Source of the DNA: Candidatus Solirubrobacter pratensis
Lineage (GTDB): Bacteria > Actinomycetota > Thermoleophilia > Solirubrobacterales > Solirubrobacteraceae
NCBI RefSeq assembly: GCF_000425945.1
Contig: NZ_AUEK01000013.1
Span: 62,001 to 126,000 of the forward strand
Reading direction: 5' to 3'
DNA length: 64,000 bases
This document shows positions 7,559 through 15,762 of this stretch, one piece after another. Numbering within the stretch: the first letter of the stretch is position 1; every line of letters starts with the position of its first letter. The position numbers and the translations under genes are program-made. Under the pieces are notes generated by a model. It was not told the origin of the DNA. It saw only the letters and a list, made by a program, of their open reading frames with translations, and made no database searches.

Positions 7559-8160
7559 GTCCGTGGGCTCCTGTGCTGATCGCGCATGGTGAGGATGAGG
7601 AACCCGGCGCTGGTGAGCGCCAGCCCCAGCAGCGTCAGCCCGGCGACGGCCATGCGGCGGCCGTCGCCGTCATCGCCGGAGGCGTGCACGGCCGGCCGCG
7701 GAGCGGCCGTGACGACGCGCGACGATTTGACGGCCGCGGTGGGCGCCGGCGTCGCGCGATGCGCGGCCCTGTGGCGCGTCGCACGATGGCGAACGGGCGC
7801 TGAGCTCGCGACGGGCGGCGTCGCGCGCACGACCGGGGCCGCCGCGGTCGCCCGGGGCACGGCCGTCGCCCGGGGCGCGGCGGTCACGCGCGGCTTCGCG
7901 GTGGCATGCGGTACCGCGACGGTGGGTCGAGGCGTCGCGGTCGCGGCCGGGCGCGGCGTCGCGACCACGTGCGGCTTCACCGGCGCGGGCGCCGGCCGCG
8001 GCGTCGCGCGAGGCGCGGGCGCCTGTTCCGGGGCCGGCCCTGTGGCCGCACCGGGTGCAGGTTCTGGGTGCGGCGTCTGCGCCGCGGCGTTCGTGCCGAA
8101 GCCCGTCACGGCCACGAGGCCGAGTAGGACAACGGCGACGCGTGGGGGGATCGCTCGCAC
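7555..8160 (-). CDS. Surface-anchored Pro/Ala/Thr-rich repeat protein (201 aa)
   Basis: After an N-terminal signal helix (RVAVVLLGLVAVTGFGTNAAA) the chain consists of degenerate repeats such as ATPRP, APRATA and VPRATA rich in Pro, Ala, Thr, Val and Arg. It ends in a C-terminal hydrophobic helix (MAVAGLTLLGLALTSAGFLILTM) and a basic tail, a topology like that of wall-spanning anchored proteins but without an LPxTG signal. The GTG at 8160 is preferred since it precedes the signal helix directly; an in-frame ATG at 8226 is possible. The stop overlaps the next gene's GTG, so the two exported proteins form an operon. Confidence 0.62.
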   Translation of the reverse strand: MRAIPPRVAVVLLGLVAVTGFGTNAAAQTPHPEPAPGAATGPAPEQAPAPRATPRPAPAPVKPHVVATPRPAATATPRPTVAVPHATAKPRVTAAPRATAVPRATAAAPVVRATPPVASSAPVRHRATRHRAAHRATPAPTAAVKSSRVVTAAPRPAVHASGDDGDGRRMAVAGLTLLGLALTSAGFLILTMRDQHRSPRT

Positions 8161-8254
8161 GCCTTGGTAGTCCTTCGTAGCCGTCAGGGCGACCGTACGG
8201 CAGCAGGCGCGCAGCGTCGCGGCCACATTACGCGTGTACGCACGATCGCGTCAG

Positions 8255-8287
8255 GAAACGCATACAAAGTGACCTCGGATGCGTTTC
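8255..8287. promoter_or_regulatory. Inverted repeat in divergent intergenic region
   Basis: Perfect 9-bp arms GAAACGCAT (8255-8263) and ATGCGTTTC (8279-8287) are separated by 15 nt between two divergent genes. The unusually AT-rich arms suggest a regulator site. No regulator gene is adjacent. Confidence 0.4.
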
Positions 8288-8312
8288 AGGGGATGCGCTG
8301 CGAGGCGCGCGG

Positions 8313-8318
8313 TACGAT
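8313..8318 (+). promoter_or_regulatory. -10 box upstream of MDR reductase
   Basis: TACGAT lies about 48 nt before the GTG at 8366 and would give a leader of about 40 nt. That leader contains a 10-codon open frame from ATG 8327 to TAG 8357-8359. Confidence 0.35.
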
Positions 8319-8365
8319 CGCCGCCGATGGCCGGCGAACTCCAGGCGCACCGGATCTAGACCACG

Positions 8366-9331
8366 GTGTTCGCCGCCTACGCCGCCCGCATCGCGCCGGA
8401 CGACCCCCTCTCAGCACTCGAGCTGGGCGATCGCCCCGAGCCGGAGGTGCCGGAGGGCTGGACGACCGTGACCGTCAAGGCCGCCTCGCTCAACCACCAC
8501 GACCTGTGGTCGCTCAAGGGCGTCGGGCTGCCCGCGGAGCGCCTGCCGATGATCCTCGGCTGCGACGCCGCGGGCCTGGACGAGGACGGCAACGAGGTGC
8601 TCGTGCACTCGGTCATCTCGAGCCCCGACTGGCGCGGGGACGAGACCATCGACCCGCGCCGCTCGATCTTCTCCGAGCGCCACCAGGGCACGTTCGCCGA
8701 GCGCGTCGCCGTCCCGCGCCGCAACCTCGTGCCGCTGCCGGCCGGGCTGACCTTCGAGCAGGCCGCGTGCCTGCCGACCGCCTGGCTGACGGCCTACCGG
8801 ATGCTGTTCACGCGCGGCGCCGTGACGCCCGGGCAGACGCTGCTGGTGCAGGGCGCCGGCGGCGGCGTGGCGACCGCGCTGATCGTGCTCGCGAGCGTGG
8901 CCGGGATCCGCGTGTGGGCGACGAGCCGCAGCGAGGACAAGCGCGCCAAGGCCGTCGAGCTCGGCGCGGCCGATGCGTTCGAGTCCGGCGCGCGGCTGCC
9001 GGAGCGCGTCGACGCGGTGATGGAGACCGTCGGCGCGGCGACGTGGAGCCACTCCCTCAAGGCGCTCAAGCCGGGCGGGACGGTCGTCATCTCCGGCGCG
9101 ACCAGCGGATACGACCCACCGGCCGAGCTCAACCGCGTGTTCTTCCTGCAGCTGTCCGTGATCGGCTCGACGATGGGCACGCGCGACGAGCTGGATCGGC
9201 TCGCGCGCTTCTGCGCCGAGAAGGGCATCCACCCCGTGATCGGGGCGACGATGCCGCTGCGCGACGCCCGCGCCGCCCTCGAGGCGCTGCACGCGGGCGA
9301 CGTGTTCGGGAAGCTCGTCCTTACGGGTTGA
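8366..9331 (+). CDS. Medium-chain zinc-type alcohol dehydrogenase/quinone reductase family protein
   Basis: The 321-residue product shows the GroES-like N-terminal domain (SLNHHDLWSLKG, ILGCDAAGL) and a Rossmann domain with LVQGAGGGVATALI for NAD(P)H binding. Other family segments are ATSRSEDKRAKAVELGA and the late LKPGGTVVISGATSG. The structural zinc Cys cluster is absent, placing it nearer quinone reductase-like members of the superfamily. The first residues have no strong ribosome site, and GTG at 8366 is the only start that gives a full-length N-terminus. Its 3' end overlaps the end of the opposing glycosidase gene by 11 bp. Natural substrate unknown. Confidence 0.87.
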   Translation: MFAAYAARIAPDDPLSALELGDRPEPEVPEGWTTVTVKAASLNHHDLWSLKGVGLPAERLPMILGCDAAGLDEDGNEVLVHSVISSPDWRGDETIDPRRSIFSERHQGTFAERVAVPRRNLVPLPAGLTFEQAACLPTAWLTAYRMLFTRGAVTPGQTLLVQGAGGGVATALIVLASVAGIRVWATSRSEDKRAKAVELGAADAFESGARLPERVDAVMETVGAATWSHSLKALKPGGTVVISGATSGYDPPAELNRVFFLQLSVIGSTMGTRDELDRLARFCAEKGIHPVIGATMPLRDARAALEALHAGDVFGKLVLTG

Positions 9332-10379
9332 GCGCCTTCACCAGCGCCTTGTAGGCCGGCTGCGGCGACCCGTGTCGGCTGAGCAGCGCCGAGTGCCAGA
9401 GCGCATCGGTGGGCGGATCGATCAGCTGGTACTGCAGCAGCTCGCGCACGCGCGGGTTGCGCTGCGCGATCTTGAGCGCGGTGATCATCCAGGAGGCGAT
9501 CCGGGCGGGCTTCTGCCGCCGCGAGCCCGCGGTCAGGTAGCCGAACTCGGTCAGGTAGAGGTCGAGCTTGCGGCCCTTGGAGGTCTTCAGCGCGCCGCGC
9601 CGGTAGAGGGCGTCGAGCGCGGTCGTGAGCCGGCCGAGCGTGCCGATCGTGACGTCGTCGGGCTTGCCCGCGGCGAGCGTCGGGGCGCTGGTCAGCTGGT
9701 AGGGATGCAGCGCGAAGCCGTCGGCCTTCAGCGGCGCGCTCCCGCGCGGGGTGAGCGCCCGCAGGAACTGCAGCGGCGCGATCGCGCGCCCGCCGCCGAC
9801 CGGCGCCAGCTCGCCGATCAGCACCTGGGCGCCGGGGTCCACGCCCTTGATCGCGGCGTAGCCGGCGCGGTACAGGCGGCGATACAGCGACGGCGCCTCC
9901 CTGGCCGGAGCCAGCCACGTGCTCCAGTTCGGCTCGTTCCAGATCGAGTAGCGGTCCACGCGTCCCTTGAAGTGCAGCGCCACCGTGCGCACGAAGCGGC
10001 CGAACTCGGCCGCGTCCGGCGCGTAGTTGCCGGCCCTGTGGTTGCGCGTCGCCCACGAGGGCGCGGGTCCCGCGATCGTCAGCTGCAGCTTGATGCCGCG
10101 CTCGGCGGCGGCCTCCTGGAGCGCGTCGATCGCCGAGAAGTCGTACACCGGGTGGGCGGAGCCGCCGGACACCAGCGCGCGCGACCACAGGACGTTGACG
10201 CGGATGCGCGAGACGCCGAGATCGACCGCGTGATCGAGCCCGCGGTCACGGTCGAACCCGCGCTGGTGGACGAACACGTCGTCGTCCTGGAGCGCGAACT
10301 CCATCGACGCGGACGCCTTCGCGGGGACGGCGAGGAGGAGGAGCAGGAGCAATGGGAGCAGAGGGCGCACGGCAAGCAT
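9321..10379 (-). CDS. Secreted glycoside hydrolase of the (beta/alpha)8 clan A type
   Basis: A signal peptide of consecutive Leu (LLPLLLLLLLAVPAKASA) precedes a TIM-barrel domain. The acid/base Glu sits in RYSIWNEPNWSTW and the likely nucleophile Glu in LDLYLTEFGYLT, the pattern of GH5/GH39-like retaining enzymes. Other barrel strands are visible as GVSRIRVNVLWSRA and GFALHPYQL. ATG at 10379 is directly before the hydrophobic segment; an in-frame GTG at 10388 is the alternative. Substrate cannot be read from sequence; plant or microbial polysaccharides are typical. The gene stands alone, with convergent overlap at its 3' end. Confidence 0.78.
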   Translation of the reverse strand: MLAVRPLLPLLLLLLLAVPAKASASMEFALQDDDVFVHQRGFDRDRGLDHAVDLGVSRIRVNVLWSRALVSGGSAHPVYDFSAIDALQEAAAERGIKLQLTIAGPAPSWATRNHRAGNYAPDAAEFGRFVRTVALHFKGRVDRYSIWNEPNWSTWLAPAREAPSLYRRLYRAGYAAIKGVDPGAQVLIGELAPVGGGRAIAPLQFLRALTPRGSAPLKADGFALHPYQLTSAPTLAAGKPDDVTIGTLGRLTTALDALYRRGALKTSKGRKLDLYLTEFGYLTAGSRRQKPARIASWMITALKIAQRNPRVRELLQYQLIDPPTDALWHSALLSRHGSPQPAYKALVKALNP

Positions 10380-10560
10380 CTCAGACACACGTCGGCATCC
10401 GAAGTCGCGGCCTCGAGCCGATCACCCCCGTCGGATGAGGCGGGATCATCTCGTTGCGGGCAAGTCTGTGCACCGATTGGCGGTCGACTCGAGCACGCGT
10501 CAGCTGACCGCGGCGCGAAGGACCGCCGCGGCCGTGCTGATCGTGGTGTCGCCTCCCGCG

Positions 10561-10575
10561 CCCCGCTTCTCGGGG
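10561..10575 (-). terminator. Short hairpin downstream of the CoxL-like gene
   Basis: CCCCG / CGGGG arms with loop CTTCT lie just past the minus-strand stop at 10579. The stem is short, so the call is weak. The rest of 10389-10578 holds no recognisable gene. Confidence 0.35.
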
Positions 10576-10578
10576 TGA

Positions 10579-12876
10579 TCAGGCGGCGCTGATCGCCTCC
10601 CAGACGCGCTGCGGCGTGGCGGGCATGTCGATGTTCCTCACGCCCAGGTGCGAGAGCGCGTCGACGACCGCGTTCCAGACGGCGGGCGTGGCGCCGATCG
10701 CGCCCGCCTCGCCGATGCCCTTGGCGCCGAGCGGGTTGCGCGGCGTGGGCGTCTGGGTGCGCTCGGTCTCGTACATCGGCAGGTCGCCTGCGCTCGGCAT
10801 CGCGTAGGACGCGAGCGAGCCGGTGACGTTGTTGCCGTCCTCGTCGAAGGCGATCTCCTCGTAGAGCGCCTGCGCGACGCCCTGTGCGATCCCGCCGTGG
10901 ACCTGGCCCTCGACCATCAGCGGGTTGAGCATCGTGCCCGCGTCGTCGACCGTGACGTGGCGGATCAGCTTCGTCGAGCCGGTCTCGACGTCGACCTCGA
11001 CGACCGCGAGGTGCGTGCCGAACGGGTACGTCGCGTCCGGGGTCTCGAAGTCGTTCTCCGCGGTCAGCCCGGGCATCATGCCGTCCGGGCGGCGGCCGTC
11101 GTCGGAGGCCGCGGCGGCGAGCTGGGCCCACGAGAGCGCCGACCCCGGCGCGCCCGTCACGCCCAGGCCCTCGCCCGGGAAGACGGCGATGTCGCCGACG
11201 TCGGCCTCGAGCAGGTGCGCGGCGAGCCGGCGACCCTTCTCGAGCACCTCGTTGGACGCGTTGAGCACGGCGGTGCCGCCGACCTGGAGCGAGCGCGAGC
11301 CGGCCGTGCCCATGCCGCGCGCCACCTTCGCGGTGTCAGACTGGATCACGCGCACGTCCTCGAACGGCACGCCGAGCGTGCCGGACACGAGCTGCGCATA
11401 GGCGGTCTCGTGGCCCTGCCCGTGGGCGGACGCGCCCGAGCGGACGGTCACGATGCCGTCCTCGCCGACCTCGCACGTGCCGAGCTCTGAGCCGAAGCCG
11501 GTCCACTCGACGTAGCTGCACAGGCCGATGCCGAGCTGCAGCGGGCTGCCGTTCTCGCGCCGCTCCCGCTGCTGATCGAGCAGCTGCTGGTAGCCGGCGG
11601 TCTCGAGCACGCGGTTCAGCGCCGCCTCGTACTCGCCCGAGTCGTAGTTGGCGCCCGTGACCGTCTGGTGCGGGAAGTCGCGGATGAAGTTGATCCGCCG
11701 CACCTCGGCGGGGTCCATGCCGATCTCGTCGGCGAACATGTCGATCGCGCGCTCGATCAGCGCGGTCGCCTCCGGCCGGCCGGCGCCGCGGTAGGCGCCG
11801 ATCGGCGTCGTGTTCGTGACCACGCAGGTGAACTGGAAGTCGACCTTCGGGATGTCGTAGACGCCGCACGACATCAGGCCGGTGAGCATCGGCATCAGCG
11901 ACGCGTCCGCCGGATACGCGCCGCAGTCGGCGATCACGCGCGCCTTGAGGCCGGTGACCTTGCCCTCGCGCGTGCCGGCGAGGTCGAAGCGCTGCACCTG
12001 CGCGCGGCCGTGCTGCATCGCCAGCATCGTCTCGGACCGCGTCTCGATGTAGCGCACCGCCCGGTTGAGCTCGCGGGCGAGCGCCACGAGCGTGATCGTC
12101 TCCGGGTAGCAGGCGATGCGCGCGCCGAACCCGCCGCCGGTGGCCGGAGTGACGACGCGCAGCTGCTCCTTCTCGAGCCCGAGCGACTCGCAGACCGCGG
12201 ACTGGTACGCGTGCGGGCCCTGGCTCGGCGTCCACAGGATGAACGCGCCCGGCGTGTCCGGATCGGGCGCGGCGACGCCGGCGCCCGGCTCCATCGGGAC
12301 CGCGGCGAGGCGCTGGTTGACCAGGCGCGCGCTGACGATCACCTGGGCGTCGCCGAGCGCGTCCTCGCCGGCGGGGCCCTGCGCCGCGACGTTGCCGTTG
12401 GGCGCGTCCTCGAACAGCAGCGGCGCGCCCGGCTCGAGCGCCTTCTCCATGTCGACGACCACATCCAGCGCGTCGTAGTCGACGTAGACCAGCTCGGAGG
12501 CGTCGACCGCCTGCGCGCGGGTCTCGGCGACCACGACGGCGACCGGCTCGCCGATGAAGCGGACCCTCTCACTGGCGAGGATCGGGCGGCGCATCTCCCC
12601 CGGCGTCGCGACCGGCGGCCCCGCAGGCGGCTGCGGCTGCATCTCCAGGTCGGCGGCGGTGTACACGCCGACGACGCCGGGTGCGCTCGCCGCCTCGGAG
12701 ACGTCGATCGAGGTGATCGTGGCATGGGCGAAGCCCGAGCGCACGAAGACGGCGTACAACGCTCCGGGCTCTCTCAGGTCGTCCGTATACGGCCGCGTAC
12801 CTCGAAGCAGCGGCGGATCCTCGACGCGCCGCACTGCGGCGCCTCGGCCTGTGGACGACCCGTTCGATCCCGTCAT
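10579..12876 (-). CDS. Xanthine dehydrogenase/CO dehydrogenase-family molybdopterin subunit (form II CoxL-like)
   Basis: The 765-residue product is a complete molybdopterin-binding large subunit: RRVEDPPLLRGTRPYTDD at the start, GGGFGARI for cofactor contact, AYRGAGRPEA, GQGHETAYAQ, and KGIGEAGAIG with the catalytic Glu. The active-site loop is AYRGAGR, the form II type, not the AYxCSFR loop of true CO dehydrogenase, so oxidation of CO is unlikely to be its job. The ATG at 12876 is chosen because AAGGGAG lies 4-5 nt upstream; a longer in-frame start at 12915 would overlap the GNAT gene. No medium (FAD) or small (2Fe-2S) subunit genes are next to it. Confidence 0.88.
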   Translation of the reverse strand: MTGSNGSSTGRGAAVRRVEDPPLLRGTRPYTDDLREPGALYAVFVRSGFAHATITSIDVSEAASAPGVVGVYTAADLEMQPQPPAGPPVATPGEMRRPILASERVRFIGEPVAVVVAETRAQAVDASELVYVDYDALDVVVDMEKALEPGAPLLFEDAPNGNVAAQGPAGEDALGDAQVIVSARLVNQRLAAVPMEPGAGVAAPDPDTPGAFILWTPSQGPHAYQSAVCESLGLEKEQLRVVTPATGGGFGARIACYPETITLVALARELNRAVRYIETRSETMLAMQHGRAQVQRFDLAGTREGKVTGLKARVIADCGAYPADASLMPMLTGLMSCGVYDIPKVDFQFTCVVTNTTPIGAYRGAGRPEATALIERAIDMFADEIGMDPAEVRRINFIRDFPHQTVTGANYDSGEYEAALNRVLETAGYQQLLDQQRERRENGSPLQLGIGLCSYVEWTGFGSELGTCEVGEDGIVTVRSGASAHGQGHETAYAQLVSGTLGVPFEDVRVIQSDTAKVARGMGTAGSRSLQVGGTAVLNASNEVLEKGRRLAAHLLEADVGDIAVFPGEGLGVTGAPGSALSWAQLAAAASDDGRRPDGMMPGLTAENDFETPDATYPFGTHLAVVEVDVETGSTKLIRHVTVDDAGTMLNPLMVEGQVHGGIAQGVAQALYEEIAFDEDGNNVTGSLASYAMPSAGDLPMYETERTQTPTPRNPLGAKGIGEAGAIGATPAVWNAVVDALSHLGVRNIDMPATPQRVWEAISAA

Positions 12877-12889
12877 TTGGCTCCCTTCG

Positions 12890-13411
12890 TCACCTTCTTG
12901 GCGCACCCCGAACACTATCGGCGCGGATCGCCCAGCGCTCGTGATCGCGCCAGCGGCCCCCGACCTTGAGATAGCGCGGGGAGAAGCCTTCCTTCTCGAA
13001 GCCGCAGCGGCGGGCCAGCGCGATCGAGGCCACGTTGCCCGGCTGGATGTTGGCCTCCAGCCGGTGCAGTCGGAGCGCGCCGAAGGCGTGGCGCACGACG
13101 AGCCCGAGCACCTCGGTCATGTAGCCCTGCCCGGCGTAGGCCGCGACGCCGCCGTAGCCGAGGAACGCGCTCTGCAGCGAGCCGCGGACGATCTCCGAGA
13201 CGTTCGCCCAGCCGACGACCGCGCCGTCCTCGCGGCGGCGCGCCAGGAAACCGTGCTTTCGCTCGCCGAGCGTGGCGAGGTAGTCGCGGTAGGCGGCGGC
13301 ATCCTGCGGGGGGTACAGCCATGGGCGGTGCGCCTCGCGGCTCGCGCGCATGGCGGCGAGGAAGTCCTCTTCGTCGTCGAGGGTCGGGGCTCGGATGATC
13401 ACGCGCGCCAT
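12890..13411 (-). CDS. GNAT acetyltransferase, RimJ/RimL-like
   Basis: The 173-residue protein contains the GNAT core: VVGWANVSEIVRG, the acetyl-CoA loop GYMTEVLGLVVRHAF, the LHRLEANIQPGNVASIALARRCGF block, and ERWAI near the end. This arrangement is typical of N-terminal ribosomal-protein acetyltransferases and related small-molecule acetylases. The start codon lies only 20 bp from the start of the divergent hydrolase gene at 13432, so both promoters must overlap. Substrate unknown. Confidence 0.88.
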   Translation of the reverse strand: MARVIIRAPTLDDEEDFLAAMRASREAHRPWLYPPQDAAAYRDYLATLGERKHGFLARRREDGAVVGWANVSEIVRGSLQSAFLGYGGVAAYAGQGYMTEVLGLVVRHAFGALRLHRLEANIQPGNVASIALARRCGFEKEGFSPRYLKVGGRWRDHERWAIRADSVRGAPRR

Positions 13412-13431
13412 CGGCGGATAGTCTCGCGCCG
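13412..13431. promoter_or_regulatory. 20-bp divergent region with overlapping -10 boxes
   Basis: TAGTCT (13419-13424) lies 7 nt before the plus-strand ATG 13432. On the minus strand GACTAT lies 6 nt before the ATG at 13411. The two hexamers overlap, so transcription in both directions would start at the start codons and the two polymerases would compete. Confidence 0.5.
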
Positions 13432-14460
13432 ATGCGCGAGCGAACGGTGGAGACCGACCGGATCCGGATGCACCTGCTGGAGTCCGGCCCCGAGGACGGC
13501 GTCCCGGTGGTGCTGCTGCACGGCAACCTCTCGAGCGGGCGCTTCTTCGCGCACCTGTTCGAGCGCGCGCCGATCCGCTACCGCCTGATCGCGCCCGACA
13601 TGCGCGGCTTCGGCGACTCCGAGCCGGCGCCGATCGACGCGACCCGCGGCCTGCGCGACTGGGCCGACGACACCGCCGCGCTCCTGCGCGCGCTCGGAGT
13701 CGAGCAGCCGCCGCACCTCGCCGGGTGGTCGACTGGCGGTGCCGCGATCGCCGCCTACGCGCTCGAGCGCCCCGTCGCGTCGCTGACGTTCATCGATCCC
13801 GTGTCGCCGTACGGCTACGGCGGCACGTTCGCCGACGGGACGCCGTGCTTCCCGGACTACGCGGGGTCGGGCGGCGGGACGACGAACGCCGACTTCGTCG
13901 CCCGGCTGGCCGCCGGCGACCGCACCGCGCAGGCCGACACGTCGCCGCGCAGCGTCATGAACTCGGCGTATTGGCGGGCAGGCCACCGCGAGGAGCGCGA
14001 GGAGGAGCTGCTGGAGGAGATCCTCAAGTCCTACGTCGGCGACGACGGCTATCCGGGCGATTCGGCGCCCTCGGAGCACTGGCCGGGCGTCGCGCCGGGC
14101 ACGCGCGGGCTCCTCAACGCCCTCTCCCCCCGCTACTGCAACTGGAGCGAGATCGTGGACCTGCCGCGTAAGCCGCCGGTCCTCTGGACGCACGGCGCGC
14201 GCGACGTCGTCGTCGCGGACGGCTCGCCGTGGGAGATGGGGCACCTCGGCAGCCTCGGCGCGGTCCCGGACTGGCCCGGGGCCGAGGCGTTCCCGCCGCA
14301 GACGATGATCGCGCAGATCCGCGCGGTGCTGGAGCGCTACCGCGACGCCGGCGGGCGCGTCGAGATCGAGATCTTCGAGGACTCAGGGCATGCCCCGTTC
14401 CTCGACGCCGCGGCGCGCTGGAGCGCCGTCTTCTTCGGCTTCCTGGAGTCGACGCGGTGA
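13432..14460 (+). CDS. Alpha/beta-fold hydrolase
   Basis: The 342-residue protein has the HGN oxyanion motif (VVLLHGNLSSG), MRGFGDSE, the nucleophile elbow GWSTGG near residue 100, an Asp in WTHGARDVVV, and the catalytic His in DSGHAPF. A long insertion between the elbow and the Asp (about 130 residues with YWRAGHREEREEELLEE) forms a cap domain. Esterase or epoxide-hydrolase-like activity is possible. It overlaps the following peptidase-like gene by 4 nt (GTGA), so the two hydrolases are coexpressed. Confidence 0.86.
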   Translation: MRERTVETDRIRMHLLESGPEDGVPVVLLHGNLSSGRFFAHLFERAPIRYRLIAPDMRGFGDSEPAPIDATRGLRDWADDTAALLRALGVEQPPHLAGWSTGGAAIAAYALERPVASLTFIDPVSPYGYGGTFADGTPCFPDYAGSGGGTTNADFVARLAAGDRTAQADTSPRSVMNSAYWRAGHREEREEELLEEILKSYVGDDGYPGDSAPSEHWPGVAPGTRGLLNALSPRYCNWSEIVDLPRKPPVLWTHGARDVVVADGSPWEMGHLGSLGAVPDWPGAEAFPPQTMIAQIRAVLERYRDAGGRVEIEIFEDSGHAPFLDAAARWSAVFFGFLESTR

Positions 14461-15683
14461 TCCGCATCCCCGGCCTGGTGCTGACCGAGCACGAGCTCGA
14501 GGTCCCGCTCGACCATTCCAAGCCGGACGGCGAGCGGATCACCGTCTTCGCGCGCGAGGTCGCCGAGCCGGACGGCCTCGACAAGCCGTTCCTCCTCTAT
14601 CTCGAGGGCGGCCCGGGCTTCCAGGCCCCGCGGCCCACGCGGCATCCGAGCTCCCCGGCCTGGCTCGACCGCGCGCTGCAGGACTTCCGCGTCCTGATGC
14701 TCGACCAGCGCGGCACCGGACGCTCGACGCCGGTCGGCTCGCTGGATGGCATGACGGCCGAGCAGCAGGCGGCGTATCTGACGCACTTCCGCGCCGACTC
14801 GATCGTGCGTGACTGCGAGCTGCTGCGCGAGGCGCTCGGGGTGGATCGCTGGAGCGTGCTCGGCCAGAGCTTCGGCGGCTTCTGCGCCACGAGCTACCTC
14901 TCGATCGCGCCCGAGGGCCTGCGCGAGGCGCTCATCACCGGCGGCCTGCCGCCGCTCGGGCGGCCGGTCGACGAGATCTACGGCGCGACGTTCGCGCGCA
15001 TGCTCGAGCGCAACCGGCGCTACTACGAGCGCTACCCGGACGATCGCGAGCGGGTGCGCTCGCTCGTGGCGCGGCTGGACGCGGAGGACTTCCGGCTGCC
15101 GTCCGGGGACCGGCTGACGTCGCGGCGGCTGCGCACCCTGGGCAACGCGCTGGGGATGAGCGACGGCTTCGAGAAGCTCCACTACATCCTCGAGCTGCCG
15201 CCCGACTCGCCGGCGTTCCGCCATGACGTCGAGCCGGGAATGGGCTTCGCGCGCAATCCGATCTACGCGATCATCCACGAGGTCTGCTACGCCGACGGCG
15301 GCGCGACGCGCTGGTCTGCCGCGCGCGTGCTGCCGGCCGAGTATGCCGAGACGCCGGAGCTGCTGACCGGCGAGCACGTGTTCCCATGGCTGTTCGAGGA
15401 CTACTCGGCGCTGGCGCCGCTGCGCGACGCCGCCGAGCTGCTCGCCGCGCATGAGTGGCCGCGTCTGCACGATCCGTCGGTGCTGGCGGCGAACGAGGTC
15501 CCGGCCGCGGCGGCGATCTACGCCGAGGACCTGTACGTCGAGCGCAGCTTCTCCGAGGAGACGGCGGCGGCGATCCGCGGGCTGCGCCCGTGGTTGACGA
15601 GCGAATACGAGCACAACGGGATCCGCGCCGACGGCGCGCGCGTGCTCGGCAGGCTGCTCGACCTGGCCCGCGGCCGGGCGTGA
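14457..15683 (+). CDS. Proline iminopeptidase-like alpha/beta hydrolase (S33)
   Basis: The 408-residue product shows the prolyl aminopeptidase pattern: LEGGPGF, then MLDQRGTGRSTPV, the nucleophile elbow VLGQSFGGF, and a late His in SEYEHNGIR. It lacks a signal peptide, so it acts in the cytoplasm. The start GTG at 14457 overlaps the stop of the preceding hydrolase. Members remove N-terminal proline from peptides; whether this one does is unproven. Confidence 0.85.
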   Translation: MIRIPGLVLTEHELEVPLDHSKPDGERITVFAREVAEPDGLDKPFLLYLEGGPGFQAPRPTRHPSSPAWLDRALQDFRVLMLDQRGTGRSTPVGSLDGMTAEQQAAYLTHFRADSIVRDCELLREALGVDRWSVLGQSFGGFCATSYLSIAPEGLREALITGGLPPLGRPVDEIYGATFARMLERNRRYYERYPDDRERVRSLVARLDAEDFRLPSGDRLTSRRLRTLGNALGMSDGFEKLHYILELPPDSPAFRHDVEPGMGFARNPIYAIIHEVCYADGGATRWSAARVLPAEYAETPELLTGEHVFPWLFEDYSALAPLRDAAELLAAHEWPRLHDPSVLAANEVPAAAAIYAEDLYVERSFSEETAAAIRGLRPWLTSEYEHNGIRADGARVLGRLLDLARGRA

Positions 15684-15723
15684 GCGGCGACGCCTCGCCC
15701 AGAGGGCTCGCGTCGCTGGGAGC

Positions 15724-15742
15724 AATCGCCCAGAGGGCGATT
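15724..15742 (+). terminator. Hairpin between hydrolase and J-domain genes
   Basis: Perfect 8-bp arms AATCGCCC / GGGCGATT enclose loop AGA. The core CGCCCAGAGGGC is also present about 30 bp earlier (near 15695), imperfectly paired. Its position suggests partial termination before the GTG at 15763. Confidence 0.4.
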
Positions 15743-15762
15743 CTCCCGGGCAAGGTGGCGTC

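Noticed and set aside
8327..8359. Ten-codon frame as a real peptide gene
   Set aside because: Too short to judge by itself and spaced 8 nt from the -10 box; kept only as a possible leader in the findings.
10579..12876. Call as carbon monoxide dehydrogenase
   Set aside because: The active-site loop is AYRGAGR, not the AYxCSFR of form I enzymes, and the partner subunits are missing.
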